DNA from: CAZLMW01 sp964560875
GTDB taxonomy: Bacteria > Myxococcota_A > UBA9042
Length of the DNA stretch: 64,000 bases
Direction: 5' to 3'
Assembly: GCA_964560875.1 (NCBI GenBank)
Contig: CAZLMW010000007.1
Span: 1-64,000 of the forward strand
Below, piece by piece: positions 38,001 through 45,171 of the stretch. Below the pieces are notes generated by a model. It did not search any database. It was not told where the DNA came from and saw only the letters and a list, made by a program, of their open reading frames with translations. Position 1 is the stretch's first letter; the number at the start of each line of letters is the position of its first letter. The translations under genes were made by a program, and so were the position numbers.

Positions 38001-38214
38001 ATTCGGTGGTACGCAGGACATCTGTCGCGCCGCCAAGCTTGGCGTTGTCGGCGACGATTGCGGCGAGGGCCTCGTCATCAGCGGTGCCTTCCGCCAGCGC
38101 CAGCAGCAGCCCCGTGCCTCCGGACGATTCGTCCGTTACGCGGTGCAAGACACCTAGCTTGCTTTCCTCGAGCGTTTCGCTGGACACGAAACGGTCGGCG
38201 ATCCGGTTGCTCAT
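35065..38214 (-). CDS. Membrane pseudokinase with Ala/Glu/Lys-rich repeats
   Basis: The 1049-residue protein has a kinase-like N-terminal domain (about 1-270). The catalytic-loop position reads HLDLGP (127-132) instead of HRDLKPxN, the DFG position is SFG (148-150), and no VAIK Lys is visible in the N-lobe, while GAPE (171-174) and DLYSAALVVW (191-200) are kept. That makes catalytic activity unlikely. A long Ala/Glu/Lys linker follows (about 290-430), then one membrane helix (about 666-690). A second, periplasmic Ala/Glu/Lys-rich helical stretch and a TPR-like C-terminus (LKKAVSLDPRNSKYRNLLKIAQAEL) complete it. The ATG at 38214 has GGAG ten bases before. Related in layout to the protein at 62010-63992. 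Confidence 0.8.
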   Translation of the reverse strand: MSNRIADRFVSSETLEESKLGVLHRVTDESSGGTGLLLALAEGTADDEALAAIVADNAKLGGATDVLRTTEWGRHDGRGWLFSEGGDGILLSKLFEGRLRTKMPQIARLGLGLARALTQAESAGVVHLDLGPHRLWLEGDSLDARSRSFGYGWWRLLPAYKTGATADGFYGAPEFMPAEVCKGKDPRGNSDLYSAALVVWASAAGKPPFRSKQPLMTLKRQAIEKPLRLDLVKPALKGVKDLQAANGPALHKDPDKRAAVADWFAGLQTVSEQWAPDALVEDPLPPLSAGDGGAAAKAAEEAAAKAAQEAAAARAAEEAAAKAAEDAAAARAAEEAAAEEAAAKAAQEAAAAKAAQEAAAKAEQAAAAKAAEDAAAAKAAQEAAAKAEQAAAAKAAEDAAAAKAAEEAAAKAAEEAATKAAAEAATSDDKPAPTADLPDAVLVDDGRTLKMGSALVEALRDEEEKVAATEQMSLSDIEQAMRTNASQREPDTPVAETQPAAEVSEKRGRRGKRRGKRRGKRGRASDGAVKATVASQPVSEAEITVDDPPVAAPVATPPKDKKPTGKADKKPTGKADTKPKKADKKSAKSSLPKTDAGTGSPAKRGQGAHAEITVTPAKGRKAHNRPMTDRTRRVELAESAFFVDDSAGPKTALHEAAPPMEHRGPGRGLVVVLLIVAAAAIGSVAYMIWNIPDDHKKGKGAKPSAAAPVEVTPPQADPAASEKAEPAAKPAADSGAPAAAKADEEGTAPAEDPDAKVRVLVAECNKLLTTDGGKPDEALKKAEAALALNAGNAPAEMCRAMARRELARRAAAGDQPAEGEAKAAAESKAAEEAKAAEEAKVAEAARAAEEAKAAEAAKVAEAAKLEAEAKAAADAKAAAESKAAAEAKAAAEAKAAADAKAAEEAKAEKARRADKARSDSSRSRRREAAKRREAKRKAAEEAKAEQARKAAEKAKKAVAARRAAQAAKKAAAKKAAAKKAAKKTSVSSKGTKPMTAKQKKASKMAALAQKATKARLKVLYLKKAVSLDPRNSKYRNLLKIAQAELAASN

Positions 38215-38588
38215 CAAGAATCGACTCCAGCAGTCGCTTGCGCGGTGAGTGCAGGCGCCACGACGCGAAGAACCAAGCGGCCTGCCATCATAGGCGGTGA
38301 CCCCTACCCGGGCAACCCGACCACAGGACCGCCGTCGTCTTGCGGAACCGCGCCAACGAACCTAGAGTTGCGACGCTCTGCGGCGCGCATGCGAGCGGAG
38401 AAGAAGCGTGTAACGCGCTGTTGACGGCGACGCAAACCCATCGGGGAAGACCGCCAATCGGCAAACCTGGACAAGCCCATCGACCCGCACGCGTGGTCAT
38501 CTACAAGGTCCTCGTGAACATGCATGAAGTTACGGTCCAACGCGTGCCCGTCGCAGCGTCCAACCTCTCGAAGAGCCCGGCTGAGCCC
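38215..38588. other. Divergent intergenic region
   Basis: About 370 bases lie between the divergent starts of the pseudokinase gene and the small coiled-coil lipoprotein gene. It should hold both promoters. I see no recognisable promoter consensus, RNA gene or additional coding region. Confidence 0.45.
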
Positions 38589-39083
38589 ATGACCACCATC
38601 TCTTCACGCTCTATTTCCGCCATCGTCAGCTTTGTCGCGATCGCGATCGTCGCCGGCTGCGGAAACGCCGACTTCGACGCGGTGAAGTCGTACAAGGTCT
38701 TCCTCGAGGGCGCCAAGCCGTCGCTGCAGGCCATGAACCGCGTGCGAGAAGAGCTCTTCCAGGTCGCAAGCACCGACGAAATGCTCGCCAAGTTCCGCGA
38801 CGAGCTGCTGCCGCAGGTCGAAAAGCTCGAGAAGCTCGCCAAGGACCAGGAAGACCCCGAGGTCAAGAAGCTCGAGACGATTCACACCACCCTCCGATCG
38901 GTCCTCTCGCGCTACGCCGAAGCGACGCAAACGCTGGTGGACGAGCTCGAGAAAGCGAAGAAGGACGAAGACCGCGAAAAAGCGCTCGTCGACTGGGGAC
39001 AGGAAGACGAGAAGTTTGGATCGTCGATGCAGTCGCTGGTGCGGGACCTTGAGGCCTATCTCGACAAACTGAAAAAGCGTTAG
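38589..39083 (+). CDS. Small coiled-coil lipoprotein
   Basis: The 164-residue protein has a lipoprotein signal (ISAIVSFVAIAIVAGC) and a mature part that is almost all charged helix: LLPQVEKLEKLAKDQED, VDELEKAKKDEDREKAL and similar heptad-like runs. No family was recognised. An upstream ATG at 38520 would add a longer N-terminus but spoils the signal peptide. Just after the stop AGCACC-AACC-GGTGCT (39082-39097) can fold but has no T-tract. Confidence 0.75.
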   Translation: MTTISSRSISAIVSFVAIAIVAGCGNADFDAVKSYKVFLEGAKPSLQAMNRVREELFQVASTDEMLAKFRDELLPQVEKLEKLAKDQEDPEVKKLETIHTTLRSVLSRYAEATQTLVDELEKAKKDEDREKALVDWGQEDEKFGSSMQSLVRDLEAYLDKLKKR

Positions 39084-39229
39084 CACCAACCGGTGCTGTG
39101 CGCCCTATCTTGCAGACTGCGCCTGTGCGGGCCGAATTGGCCAGCCGCGCACGCGTTGCGCAGGCACTTTTTGCCACAGAAGGGTCAGACCACGTTATAA
39201 CGACGAACCGGCACGTCCCGCTACACACT

Positions 39230-39423
39230 GAAAACAACCACAAAAACAGGCGGTTGGGGTAAACGGAGTGAGGGGTCCCAAAGGGGAGAGGACCGATCAG
39301 GGGAAGGCAGTCTGTCCCCGGTCGGGCCGCTCGTGGGGCGACCACAAAACGCCTGCCACCCTATAAAATGCCTTCCCTTGTTGGGTCCTTTCCCCTTTGA
39401 TCGGGGCGCCGTCTGCCAAGACA
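39230..39423 (-). repeat. Interspersed hairpin repeat, copy 2
   Basis: Reverse complement of this block matches 15473-15664 along its whole length: inverted arms (about 39282-39310 and 39369-39396), the segment ATAAAATGCCTTCCC, and the flanks GGGGCGCCGTCTGCC and CAGGCGGTTGGGGTAAACGG. The centre between the arms is diverged. It lies in a 435-base noncoding interval between the coiled-coil lipoprotein and the jag stop. No other gene is visible in 39084-39518. Confidence 0.75.
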
Positions 39424-39503
39424 AACCAAGGGTCCTTTACTCGGGGCGCCGTCTGCCAAGACAAACCAAGGGTCCTTTACTCGGGGCGCCGTCTGCCAAG
39501 ACA
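39401..39503. repeat. Tandem 40-bp repeat at one end of the hairpin element
   Basis: Two identical 40-base units (39401-39440, 39441-39480) and a 23-base partial third start with TCGGGGCGCCGTCTGCCAAG. The same segment occurs once at the left end of hairpin repeat copy 1 (15473-15495). The array ends 16 bases short of the jag stop. Confidence 0.8.
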
Positions 39504-39518
39504 ACACCTCAGGCCCCG

Positions 39519-40295
39519 CTACCTGCGGCGCCGCTTTCGCCCCTGCCCGGGGCTGATGACGAGCCGCTTGCTGTCGTCGTTGCCAACGGTTTGCAGACCG
39601 ACGCCGCCGGCGCGTTGGAGCTGGGTCGTGAACTGACGCAGGTCGTTCTGGGCGAGCGGGCCGATGGTGATCGGGCGGCGCAGCCGGACGACTTTGCGGG
39701 CCAGCGTCTGCGCAACTTTGCCCAGTCGATCGCCGCGGCGGCCGGTGAAGCCTTCGGTCTCGATGCGCAGGCGCGTGCGGCGCATGGCGTGGCGGTTGAT
39801 CGCCTTGTTGAGGATGAACTGCAGCGATTCCCACGCGCGGCCTTCGAGCGCTGCGCCTTCGGGTTTGGTGATCTCGCCGATACGGATGACCACTTGCTCG
39901 TTATCGATCTCGCCCTTGAGATAGGTCACCTCGATACCGAGCAGGCGCATCGCCTCGGTCGCGGCGGAGATGCCGGTCTCGAGCTTGGTCTCAAGCGGGA
40001 TCTCGATGCGCTTGCGGCGCGGTTTGTCGTCGCCTTTGCGGCCGCGCCTACCACCTCTGCCCTTGGCGCCGCCCCTGGACTCACCCTCTGCGGCGGCTTG
40101 GCCGTCCGCGCTCGATTCGCCAGCGCTCGATGCGCCAGCGCTCGATGCGCCAGCGCTCGGTTCGCCAGCGCTCTCGGCGGTCGGCGCAGCGCTCTGTTCA
40201 GCGGCAGCGCTTTGTTCGGCGGGCTGTTCAGCGGCAGCGCTTTGCTCGGTGGGCTTGTTTTCGACTTCGTCGTCGGGGGTGGCGTTTTCCGTCAT
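39519..40295 (-). CDS. jag: Jag/KhpB RNA-binding protein (KH and R3H domains)
   Basis: RNA-binding protein usually encoded next to yidC. The 258-residue protein has an acidic/Ala/Ser-rich N-terminus (1-75), a basic GGRRGRKGDDKPRRKR hinge, a KH domain (about 97-180) and an R3H-type C-terminal domain (about 185-248) ending in a basic tail. In the R3H motif the Arg is at 220 but position 224 is Thr, not His. The N-terminal Jag-N domain of Firmicutes is missing. GGAG lies seven bases before the ATG at 40295, which favours it over the ATG at 40313 that shares a base with the yidC stop. Confidence 0.88.
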   Translation of the reverse strand: MTENATPDDEVENKPTEQSAAAEQPAEQSAAAEQSAAPTAESAGEPSAGASSAGASSAGESSADGQAAAEGESRGGAKGRGGRRGRKGDDKPRRKRIEIPLETKLETGISAATEAMRLLGIEVTYLKGEIDNEQVVIRIGEITKPEGAALEGRAWESLQFILNKAINRHAMRRTRLRIETEGFTGRRGDRLGKVAQTLARKVVRLRRPITIGPLAQNDLRQFTTQLQRAGGVGLQTVGNDDSKRLVISPGQGRKRRRR

Positions 40296-40312
40296 CGTCT
40301 TCTCCAGGGCCA

Positions 40313-42229
40313 TCAGGCCGCGGCAGCAAACTCTTCTTTGCGGTGCAGCAGCACGGTCTGGACCGAGCTGAGGACAGTGTTCACGAGGATGTAGAGCGTC
40401 AGGCCCGAGGGCAGCCAGGCCATCATCACTGTAAACATGATCGGCATGACCCACATCATGACTTTTCGCTGGGTCTCGTCACCGGACGTCTGCGGCGTCA
40501 GGCGGGTCTGCACGAACATGGCGGCGCCGAGCAGCAGCGGCAGCGCGAAATAGGGGTCCATCTTCGTGAGGTCGTCGATCCACAGGAAGAGCGGCTGGTT
40601 GTACAGCTCGACCGACGCGTAGATCGTGCGGTACAGGGAGATGTAGACCGGCATCTGGATGAACATCGGCAGGCAGCCGCCGAGCGGGTTGACGCCGTGG
40701 CGCTTGTACAGCGCGAACGTCTCCTGGTTGAGCTTGTTGGGGTCGGGACGCTCTTCACCAGCCCGGCGCGCTTCCTCTTCGAGTTTGGTCTTGATGCGGT
40801 CGAGCTCGGGTTTGAGCATCTGCATCTTCTTCATGCTCTTGAGGCTCTTGCCGGTGATGGGCCACAGCAGGCCCTTGATCATCACGGTGAGGATCAAGAT
40901 CGCGAGCGGCCAGCTGCCGGTCAGGCCCTGCGCTTGCTTGAGGATCCACAGCAGCGGTCGCGCGATCGCGCCGAACCAGCCGAAATCGATCGCCTCCTCG
41001 AGCTGCTCGCCCGTCGACGACAACAGTTCGAGTCGCTTGGGGCCCGCGAACAGCCGGCTGTGCACCGCGAATACCCGGCGATGTTGAACCCGGTCGATCG
41101 CGGCGTTGGTAGCAGCAGCGTCAGCCGAGCCTTTGCGGCGGGCCGCTTCGATGAAGGGTTCGGGGATCTCCTCGGTCAGCGCGCGTTGCAAGCCCAGCGT
41201 CTTGAAGTCGTCGACGCAGGTCGTGCCCTGCCAGTGCTCGGCGTACCACGTCGGCACACAGCCACCCTTGGCGGCGGAAAGGGATTCGCCCTGGCTGCGC
41301 AAGACAGATTGCACGACACCATTGCCGACGTCGGACACGTGCACCGATGAGCCCTTGCGCCAGCCCTTGCCGGGCAACTCGGCGAGCGTGAAGTAGCGCG
41401 AGTCGGTCATGAGCCACTTCGGGACACCGGCGCGGGCGCGATCTTCGGGGTCTTCGTCGGAGAGCTCGGTGGTGTCGAAGTGAACGGTCTCACCGGCGAC
41501 GTTGAAGCCGGCGCCTTTCTGATCGGCGGGTCCAGACATCGCTTCGAACAGACCGCCGGACTCCGCATTGGGGTCGCGGTATGCGGTCAGCGTGTGTTGA
41601 ACGGCGAACTTCAGCGGCCGATCGCCGAGGTTCCAGACCTCGGTCGTCGCGTCCAACTGGTAGGGCGCATCGGGCACGAGCTGGTACGTGCGCGCGAGGT
41701 ACACGGGGCTCTTGATGCGCGCCGGATCGGGCCACACGAAGGTCAGCGTGTCCTTGGTCTTGGCGACCACTCCGAAGCGTTCATCGGCGCCGAACAGCTC
41801 GTCGAGCGAGTCGTATCGTTTGGGCGTCTTCGTGCCGTCCTTGGCGACGACCGTGACCTCGAGATCGTCGTACTTCAGCCCGGCGATCGCGGCGCGGAAG
41901 GGGTCCCACTTGCTGTCATACGAATCGATGAGCTCGAGCTGACCGGGCGCGTATTTGCCGCGGGCCCATTGCGGGGTGCCTTTGCCGGCGCGGTCTTCGT
42001 CGACCAGGAATTGGCCTTCGAGCAGCTTGATCGACTCGGCCCCAGCGCGGCACGGCGACATTCCCCACGCTACGGCGCTGCTCTGGAGCACGACCGGCTG
42101 GGTTCCGGGGCGACACTTGGCCGACGCGATACTCGGCAGCGCGACAGCGGCGATAACAGCCATGACCGCGAGCTTGAGGGCGATCAACCGCGCGAACGGA
42201 CGGCGAAGCGTCGGGCGATGCAGGGTCAT
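40313..42229 (-). CDS. yidC: Membrane protein insertase YidC
   Basis: Inserts membrane proteins alone or with SecYEG. The 638-residue protein has the Gram-negative plan. There is an N-terminal helix (about 15-33, ending in PSIASA, so possibly cleaved), a large periplasmic P1 domain (about 40-390), and the conserved insertase core with LAILILTVMIKGLLWPI, CLPMFIQMPVYISLYRTI and LPSGLTLYILVNTVLSSVQ. The ATG shares a base with the yidD stop (TGATG) and has GAGG upstream. The gene sits in the block rpmH-rnpA-yidD-yidC-jag, a common order near origins. Confidence 0.95.
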   Translation of the reverse strand: MTLHRPTLRRPFARLIALKLAVMAVIAAVALPSIASAKCRPGTQPVVLQSSAVAWGMSPCRAGAESIKLLEGQFLVDEDRAGKGTPQWARGKYAPGQLELIDSYDSKWDPFRAAIAGLKYDDLEVTVVAKDGTKTPKRYDSLDELFGADERFGVVAKTKDTLTFVWPDPARIKSPVYLARTYQLVPDAPYQLDATTEVWNLGDRPLKFAVQHTLTAYRDPNAESGGLFEAMSGPADQKGAGFNVAGETVHFDTTELSDEDPEDRARAGVPKWLMTDSRYFTLAELPGKGWRKGSSVHVSDVGNGVVQSVLRSQGESLSAAKGGCVPTWYAEHWQGTTCVDDFKTLGLQRALTEEIPEPFIEAARRKGSADAAATNAAIDRVQHRRVFAVHSRLFAGPKRLELLSSTGEQLEEAIDFGWFGAIARPLLWILKQAQGLTGSWPLAILILTVMIKGLLWPITGKSLKSMKKMQMLKPELDRIKTKLEEEARRAGEERPDPNKLNQETFALYKRHGVNPLGGCLPMFIQMPVYISLYRTIYASVELYNQPLFLWIDDLTKMDPYFALPLLLGAAMFVQTRLTPQTSGDETQRKVMMWVMPIMFTVMMAWLPSGLTLYILVNTVLSSVQTVLLHRKEEFAAAA

Positions 42230-42549
42230 CAGGAGACCTCGGGCGCAGCGGTAACTGCGCCGGCGGGGGAATAGCGGCCGCGCGGGACGGGATCGTGCCC
42301 ACCGGTGCAAAGCGGCTGACAGCGCAGCAGGCGCCAAACCGTCAAGACGACCGCGCGGGCGACACCGTGATGCTGTAGCGCCTGGCGGGCGTAGTGCGAA
42401 CAGCTTGGTGTGAAGCGGCAAGCGGGCGGCAGCACGGGTGAAATCCAACGTTGATAGCCGGCGATCGTCCGGTCGAACAACCACGCCACCGGCCGACGCC
42501 ACGTGATGGCGGCAAGCTCGCGCGGAGTGGGGCTCGCCAACTGGCTCAT
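42229..42549 (-). CDS. yidD: Membrane protein insertion efficiency factor YidD
   Basis: Small protein (106 residues) of the YidD/DUF37 family, which assists YidC-dependent insertion. Diagnostic segments are IAGYQRWISPVLPPACRF and TPSCSHYARQAL with two conserved Cys. It overlaps the end of rnpA by four bases (ATGA) and shares one base with the yidC start, which is a classical coupled arrangement. Confidence 0.94.
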   Translation of the reverse strand: MSQLASPTPRELAAITWRRPVAWLFDRTIAGYQRWISPVLPPACRFTPSCSHYARQALQHHGVARAVVLTVWRLLRCQPLCTGGHDPVPRGRYSPAGAVTAAPEVS

Positions 42550-42938
42550 CGTCGGGCTCGGGAGGGGCGGCGTTTGCGAGCGCGGGAGACCAGGTGCTGG
42601 AGCTCGCGGGTAACGTCGTTGTGGGTGGCGCGAGGCCAGGTTTGGCGGCTGCTGACGACGATGTCGAGAGCCGGCCAGTCGTCGCGGAGAGCGCGGAATG
42701 CTTCGCGGATCAGCCGTCGTAGTCGAGCGCGTGCGGGGCTGTTTCCAGCGCCCTTGGCGATCGCGAGTGCAAGTCGAGAAGGTCCGTCGTCTTTGCGGAC
42801 AACCGCGACACCGAGATGCTCCCCGTACGCGCGTCGCCCGCGCTTGAGGGTCGCACCGATGGCCTTGCGTTTGCGCAGCCGGTGGCGGCGACCCAGGTGA
42901 CCCCGCGCACCAGCGAACCCTTCGGAGCTGCTTGGCAC
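42546..42938 (-). CDS. rnpA: RNase P protein component
   Basis: Protein subunit of RNase P, which matures tRNA 5' ends. The 130-residue frame contains LGRRHRLRKRKAI near the N-terminus and the basic helix ARARLRRLIREAFRAL in place of the usual RNR motif. The GTG at 42938 lies 13 bases after the rpmH stop and has no clear ribosome-binding site, so the start is uncertain. Downstream it overlaps yidD by four bases. Confidence 0.9.
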   Translation of the reverse strand: MPSSSEGFAGARGHLGRRHRLRKRKAIGATLKRGRRAYGEHLGVAVVRKDDGPSRLALAIAKGAGNSPARARLRRLIREAFRALRDDWPALDIVVSSRQTWPRATHNDVTRELQHLVSRARKRRPSRARR

Positions 42939-42951
42939 AGGGCGGAAGGGT

Positions 42952-43104
42952 CTACTTCTTGGGGGTCGTGGCGGCGAGGCGCTTGCGGCCCTTTGCGCGA
43001 CGGGCGTTGATGACCTTGCGGCCGTTGCTGGACGCCATGCGCTTGCGGAAGCCGTGGGTGCGGCGTCGGGCGGTACGGCTGGGCGTCGAGAGTCCTTTCT
43101 TCAT
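42952..43104 (-). CDS. rpmH: 50S ribosomal protein L34
   Basis: A 50-residue basic protein beginning MKKGLSTPSRTARRRTHGF and ending ATTPKK, a clear L34. The segment FRKRMASSNGRKVINARRAKGRKRL is the family core (stated here by position: residues 19-43). The ATG has AGGA about nine bases upstream. It heads the rnpA-yidD-yidC-jag run. A promoter with TTGACA lies upstream at 43245-43273. Confidence 0.95.
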   Translation of the reverse strand: MKKGLSTPSRTARRRTHGFRKRMASSNGRKVINARRAKGRKRLAATTPKK

Positions 43105-43695
43105 CGATCTGTCCTGCGTGAGCGGGTGGGAGCGGCGATCTCTACGGGAGAAACCCTGAAGGCCCAGGAGGGCTAAGGATTTCCCTAATTATTTCGTTCG
43201 TTTACGACTGCCGTCAGCACTTTCCTCTGCGGAAAAGCCGCGTTAGCTAGCCACAGCCCCCTGCGGGTGTCAACAGAGATTGCATGCGGCCCAGGGGCAG
43301 CACGCAGATCTCGCGTCGATCCAGGGGGTTGTCACTTTTGTCAAAAACGGGGGTTGCGACCCGCTGCGATCTGCTGCTAGAGCTTTCTCTCGTGTGGATC
43401 GGACTGTGGATCGTGGATCGCATGTTCCTGTCGACACTGACGAATCGATCCGAATCGTCTCGCCCGGTTTTGCTCCCCTGTCGGCCCTGTCGACAGCGCA
43501 GTTGAGCTGGAGGCGAGCAGCTCCCGCGGTCGGCAAACGCCGGCATCCAGCGGCAGCGTCGGCATGTTTTGCCGCGGAACGAACGTCGGTGTCACGGGCC
43601 CGTGCGTGCGCCGCTGTCTGCCACCGTAACAAACCAATCTCCGCGGCGCGCCCAAGCAGATTCGGGTAGCGCAACCGAAATAAGGACCCGCCCCC
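43105..43695. other. rpmH-dnaA divergent intergenic region, possible second origin part
   Basis: This 591-base region contains no gene. It holds an AT-rich stretch (about 43180-43207, TAATTATTTCGTTCG) that stands out in this GC-rich DNA. It also holds two DnaA-box-like TGTGGATCG sites (43393-43401 and 43405-43413, each 7 of 9 to TGTGGATAA) with an overlapping third CGTGGATCG (43412-43420). It must contain the promoters of rpmH and dnaA. Confidence 0.5.
43245..43273 (-). promoter_or_regulatory. Sigma70-type promoter of rpmH operon
   Basis: On the minus strand a perfect -35 TTGACA (43273-43268) is followed after 17 bases by CTAGCT (43250-43245), a three-of-six match to TATAAT. This is the correct spacing for a sigma70 promoter and lies about 140 bases before rpmH. 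Confidence 0.45.
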
Positions 43696-45171
43696 GTGCA
43701 CAACGACCCCGGCAACGACCAACAGATCGCGCTGAACTGGTTGGCTCCAAGCCCCCTCCCGACGGCGATGTCGACCGATACAGCACCGTTGCCCCCGTCA
43801 CTGGGCAGCCCCGATCCCGCCGCCACCGCGCTGTGGACCCGCGCCATGGACGGCCTGCGTAGCCGCTGCAGCCGCGCGATCGTCGACGCCTGGTATCGCC
43901 CCATCAAGGTGCTCGGCAGCGACCGGACGCACCTGTACCTGGGCGTGCCCGACCGCGAGACCCACGATGTGCTGGCGCGCGACCACGTCGACCGCATAAC
44001 AGCCGTGCTGCAAGAGATCGCCGACCGTCCGATCGAGGTGGCTCTGTGCGTGACGTCGCCGACAAACGTAGATGGCCCCGTTCGTGGCGCCCAAGCCGAG
44101 CTGCCCATCGCCGCAAAAGCAATAGCGCCCGCACCCGCGTGGTCGGACAACCTCGTGCAGATGCTCACGTTCGACGCGTTCGTGCAGGGTCGCTCCAACC
44201 AGATGGCCCACGGCGCCGCCCGCGCGGTCGTCCAGGCGCCCGGTACTTCGTTCAACCCGCTTTTCGTTCACGGCGGCGTCGGTGTCGGCAAAACCCACCT
44301 GCTCAACGCGATCGGCATCGCCGTGCGCCGCCAACACAAAGGCCTGCGCGTGCTCTATGTCCAGGCCGCGAGCTTCATCGACGACGTCATCGCCGCCATG
44401 CGCAGCAAACAACCGTCCGCCATGGCCGATGTCCGCGCCCGCTATCGCCACGTGGACGTGCTGCTCGTCGACGACATCCAGTTTCTGCGCGGCAAGACCC
44501 GCACCGAAGAAGAATTCTTCCACACCTTCAACGCGCTGCACCAGGCCGCCCGACAGATCGTCATCACGTCCGACCGTCACCCCAACGAGCTCGCCGGCTT
44601 CCAAGACCGCCTAAGCAGCCGCTTTTCATGGGGCCTGGTCACCGAAATCGGCGCCCCCGACCGCGACATGCGCGTCTCTGTGCTGCTGAAAAAAGCCCGC
44701 GAATACGACATCGCCGCGCCACTCGACGTCCTTCACTACCTCGCCGATCACCTCCGCAACAACGTCCGCGAGCTCGAAGGCGCGCTGAAAAAACTCATGG
44801 CCCACAGCCGCATCGGCGGTCGCGAGATCGACCTGCCCATGGCGCGCGACGTGCTCGGCCCGGTGCTCGAAACCCCCGCTGCCCGCATGACCATCGACGC
44901 CATCCAACGCGCCACGGCCCAACACTTCGGCCTGCGCGTCACCGATCTCAAGGGCAGCAAACGCCACCGCGCTGTCGTCGTACCGCGCATGATCGCGATG
45001 CACCTGTGCCGCACCAAGGCCGGCGCATCCTTCCCCGAAATCGGCCGGGCGTTCGGCGGACGCGACCATTCGACCGCTATCAACGCCAACCGTCGCATCG
45101 TCCAGCGCGCCAAGACCGAGTCCCAAATCCGCGCCGACATCGACGTGATCGCCGCCAGCCTGGGCCGATAG
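43696..45171 (+). CDS. dnaA: Chromosomal replication initiator DnaA
   Basis: AAA+ initiator that binds DnaA boxes and melts the origin. The 491-residue protein has an N-terminal domain I and a linker (1-150), an AAA+ domain with Walker A GGVGVGKT (193-200) and Walker B LLVDD (256-260), and the sensor/arginine segment LSSRFSWGL. The C-terminal DNA-binding domain has GASFPEIGRAFGGRDHST, with the signature GRDHST at 455-460. The GTG at 43696 is preceded by AAGGA at slightly long spacing; an ATG at codon 25 is an alternative. It faces away from the rpmH block and is followed by a DnaA-box-containing region. Confidence 0.96.
   Translation: MHNDPGNDQQIALNWLAPSPLPTAMSTDTAPLPPSLGSPDPAATALWTRAMDGLRSRCSRAIVDAWYRPIKVLGSDRTHLYLGVPDRETHDVLARDHVDRITAVLQEIADRPIEVALCVTSPTNVDGPVRGAQAELPIAAKAIAPAPAWSDNLVQMLTFDAFVQGRSNQMAHGAARAVVQAPGTSFNPLFVHGGVGVGKTHLLNAIGIAVRRQHKGLRVLYVQAASFIDDVIAAMRSKQPSAMADVRARYRHVDVLLVDDIQFLRGKTRTEEEFFHTFNALHQAARQIVITSDRHPNELAGFQDRLSSRFSWGLVTEIGAPDRDMRVSVLLKKAREYDIAAPLDVLHYLADHLRNNVRELEGALKKLMAHSRIGGREIDLPMARDVLGPVLETPAARMTIDAIQRATAQHFGLRVTDLKGSKRHRAVVVPRMIAMHLCRTKAGASFPEIGRAFGGRDHSTAINANRRIVQRAKTESQIRADIDVIAASLGR

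Noticed and set aside
35188..38157. 989-codon Gly/Leu-rich plus-strand frame
   Set aside because: It is the antisense image of the Ala/Glu/Lys repeats of the pseudokinase gene.
39401..39503. 40-bp repeats considered as CRISPR
   Set aside because: The units are perfect tandem copies with no unique spacers, and no cas genes are present.
42931..42947. TGGCACAGGGCGG as a sigma54 site
   Set aside because: It lacks the GC at the required ten-base spacing.
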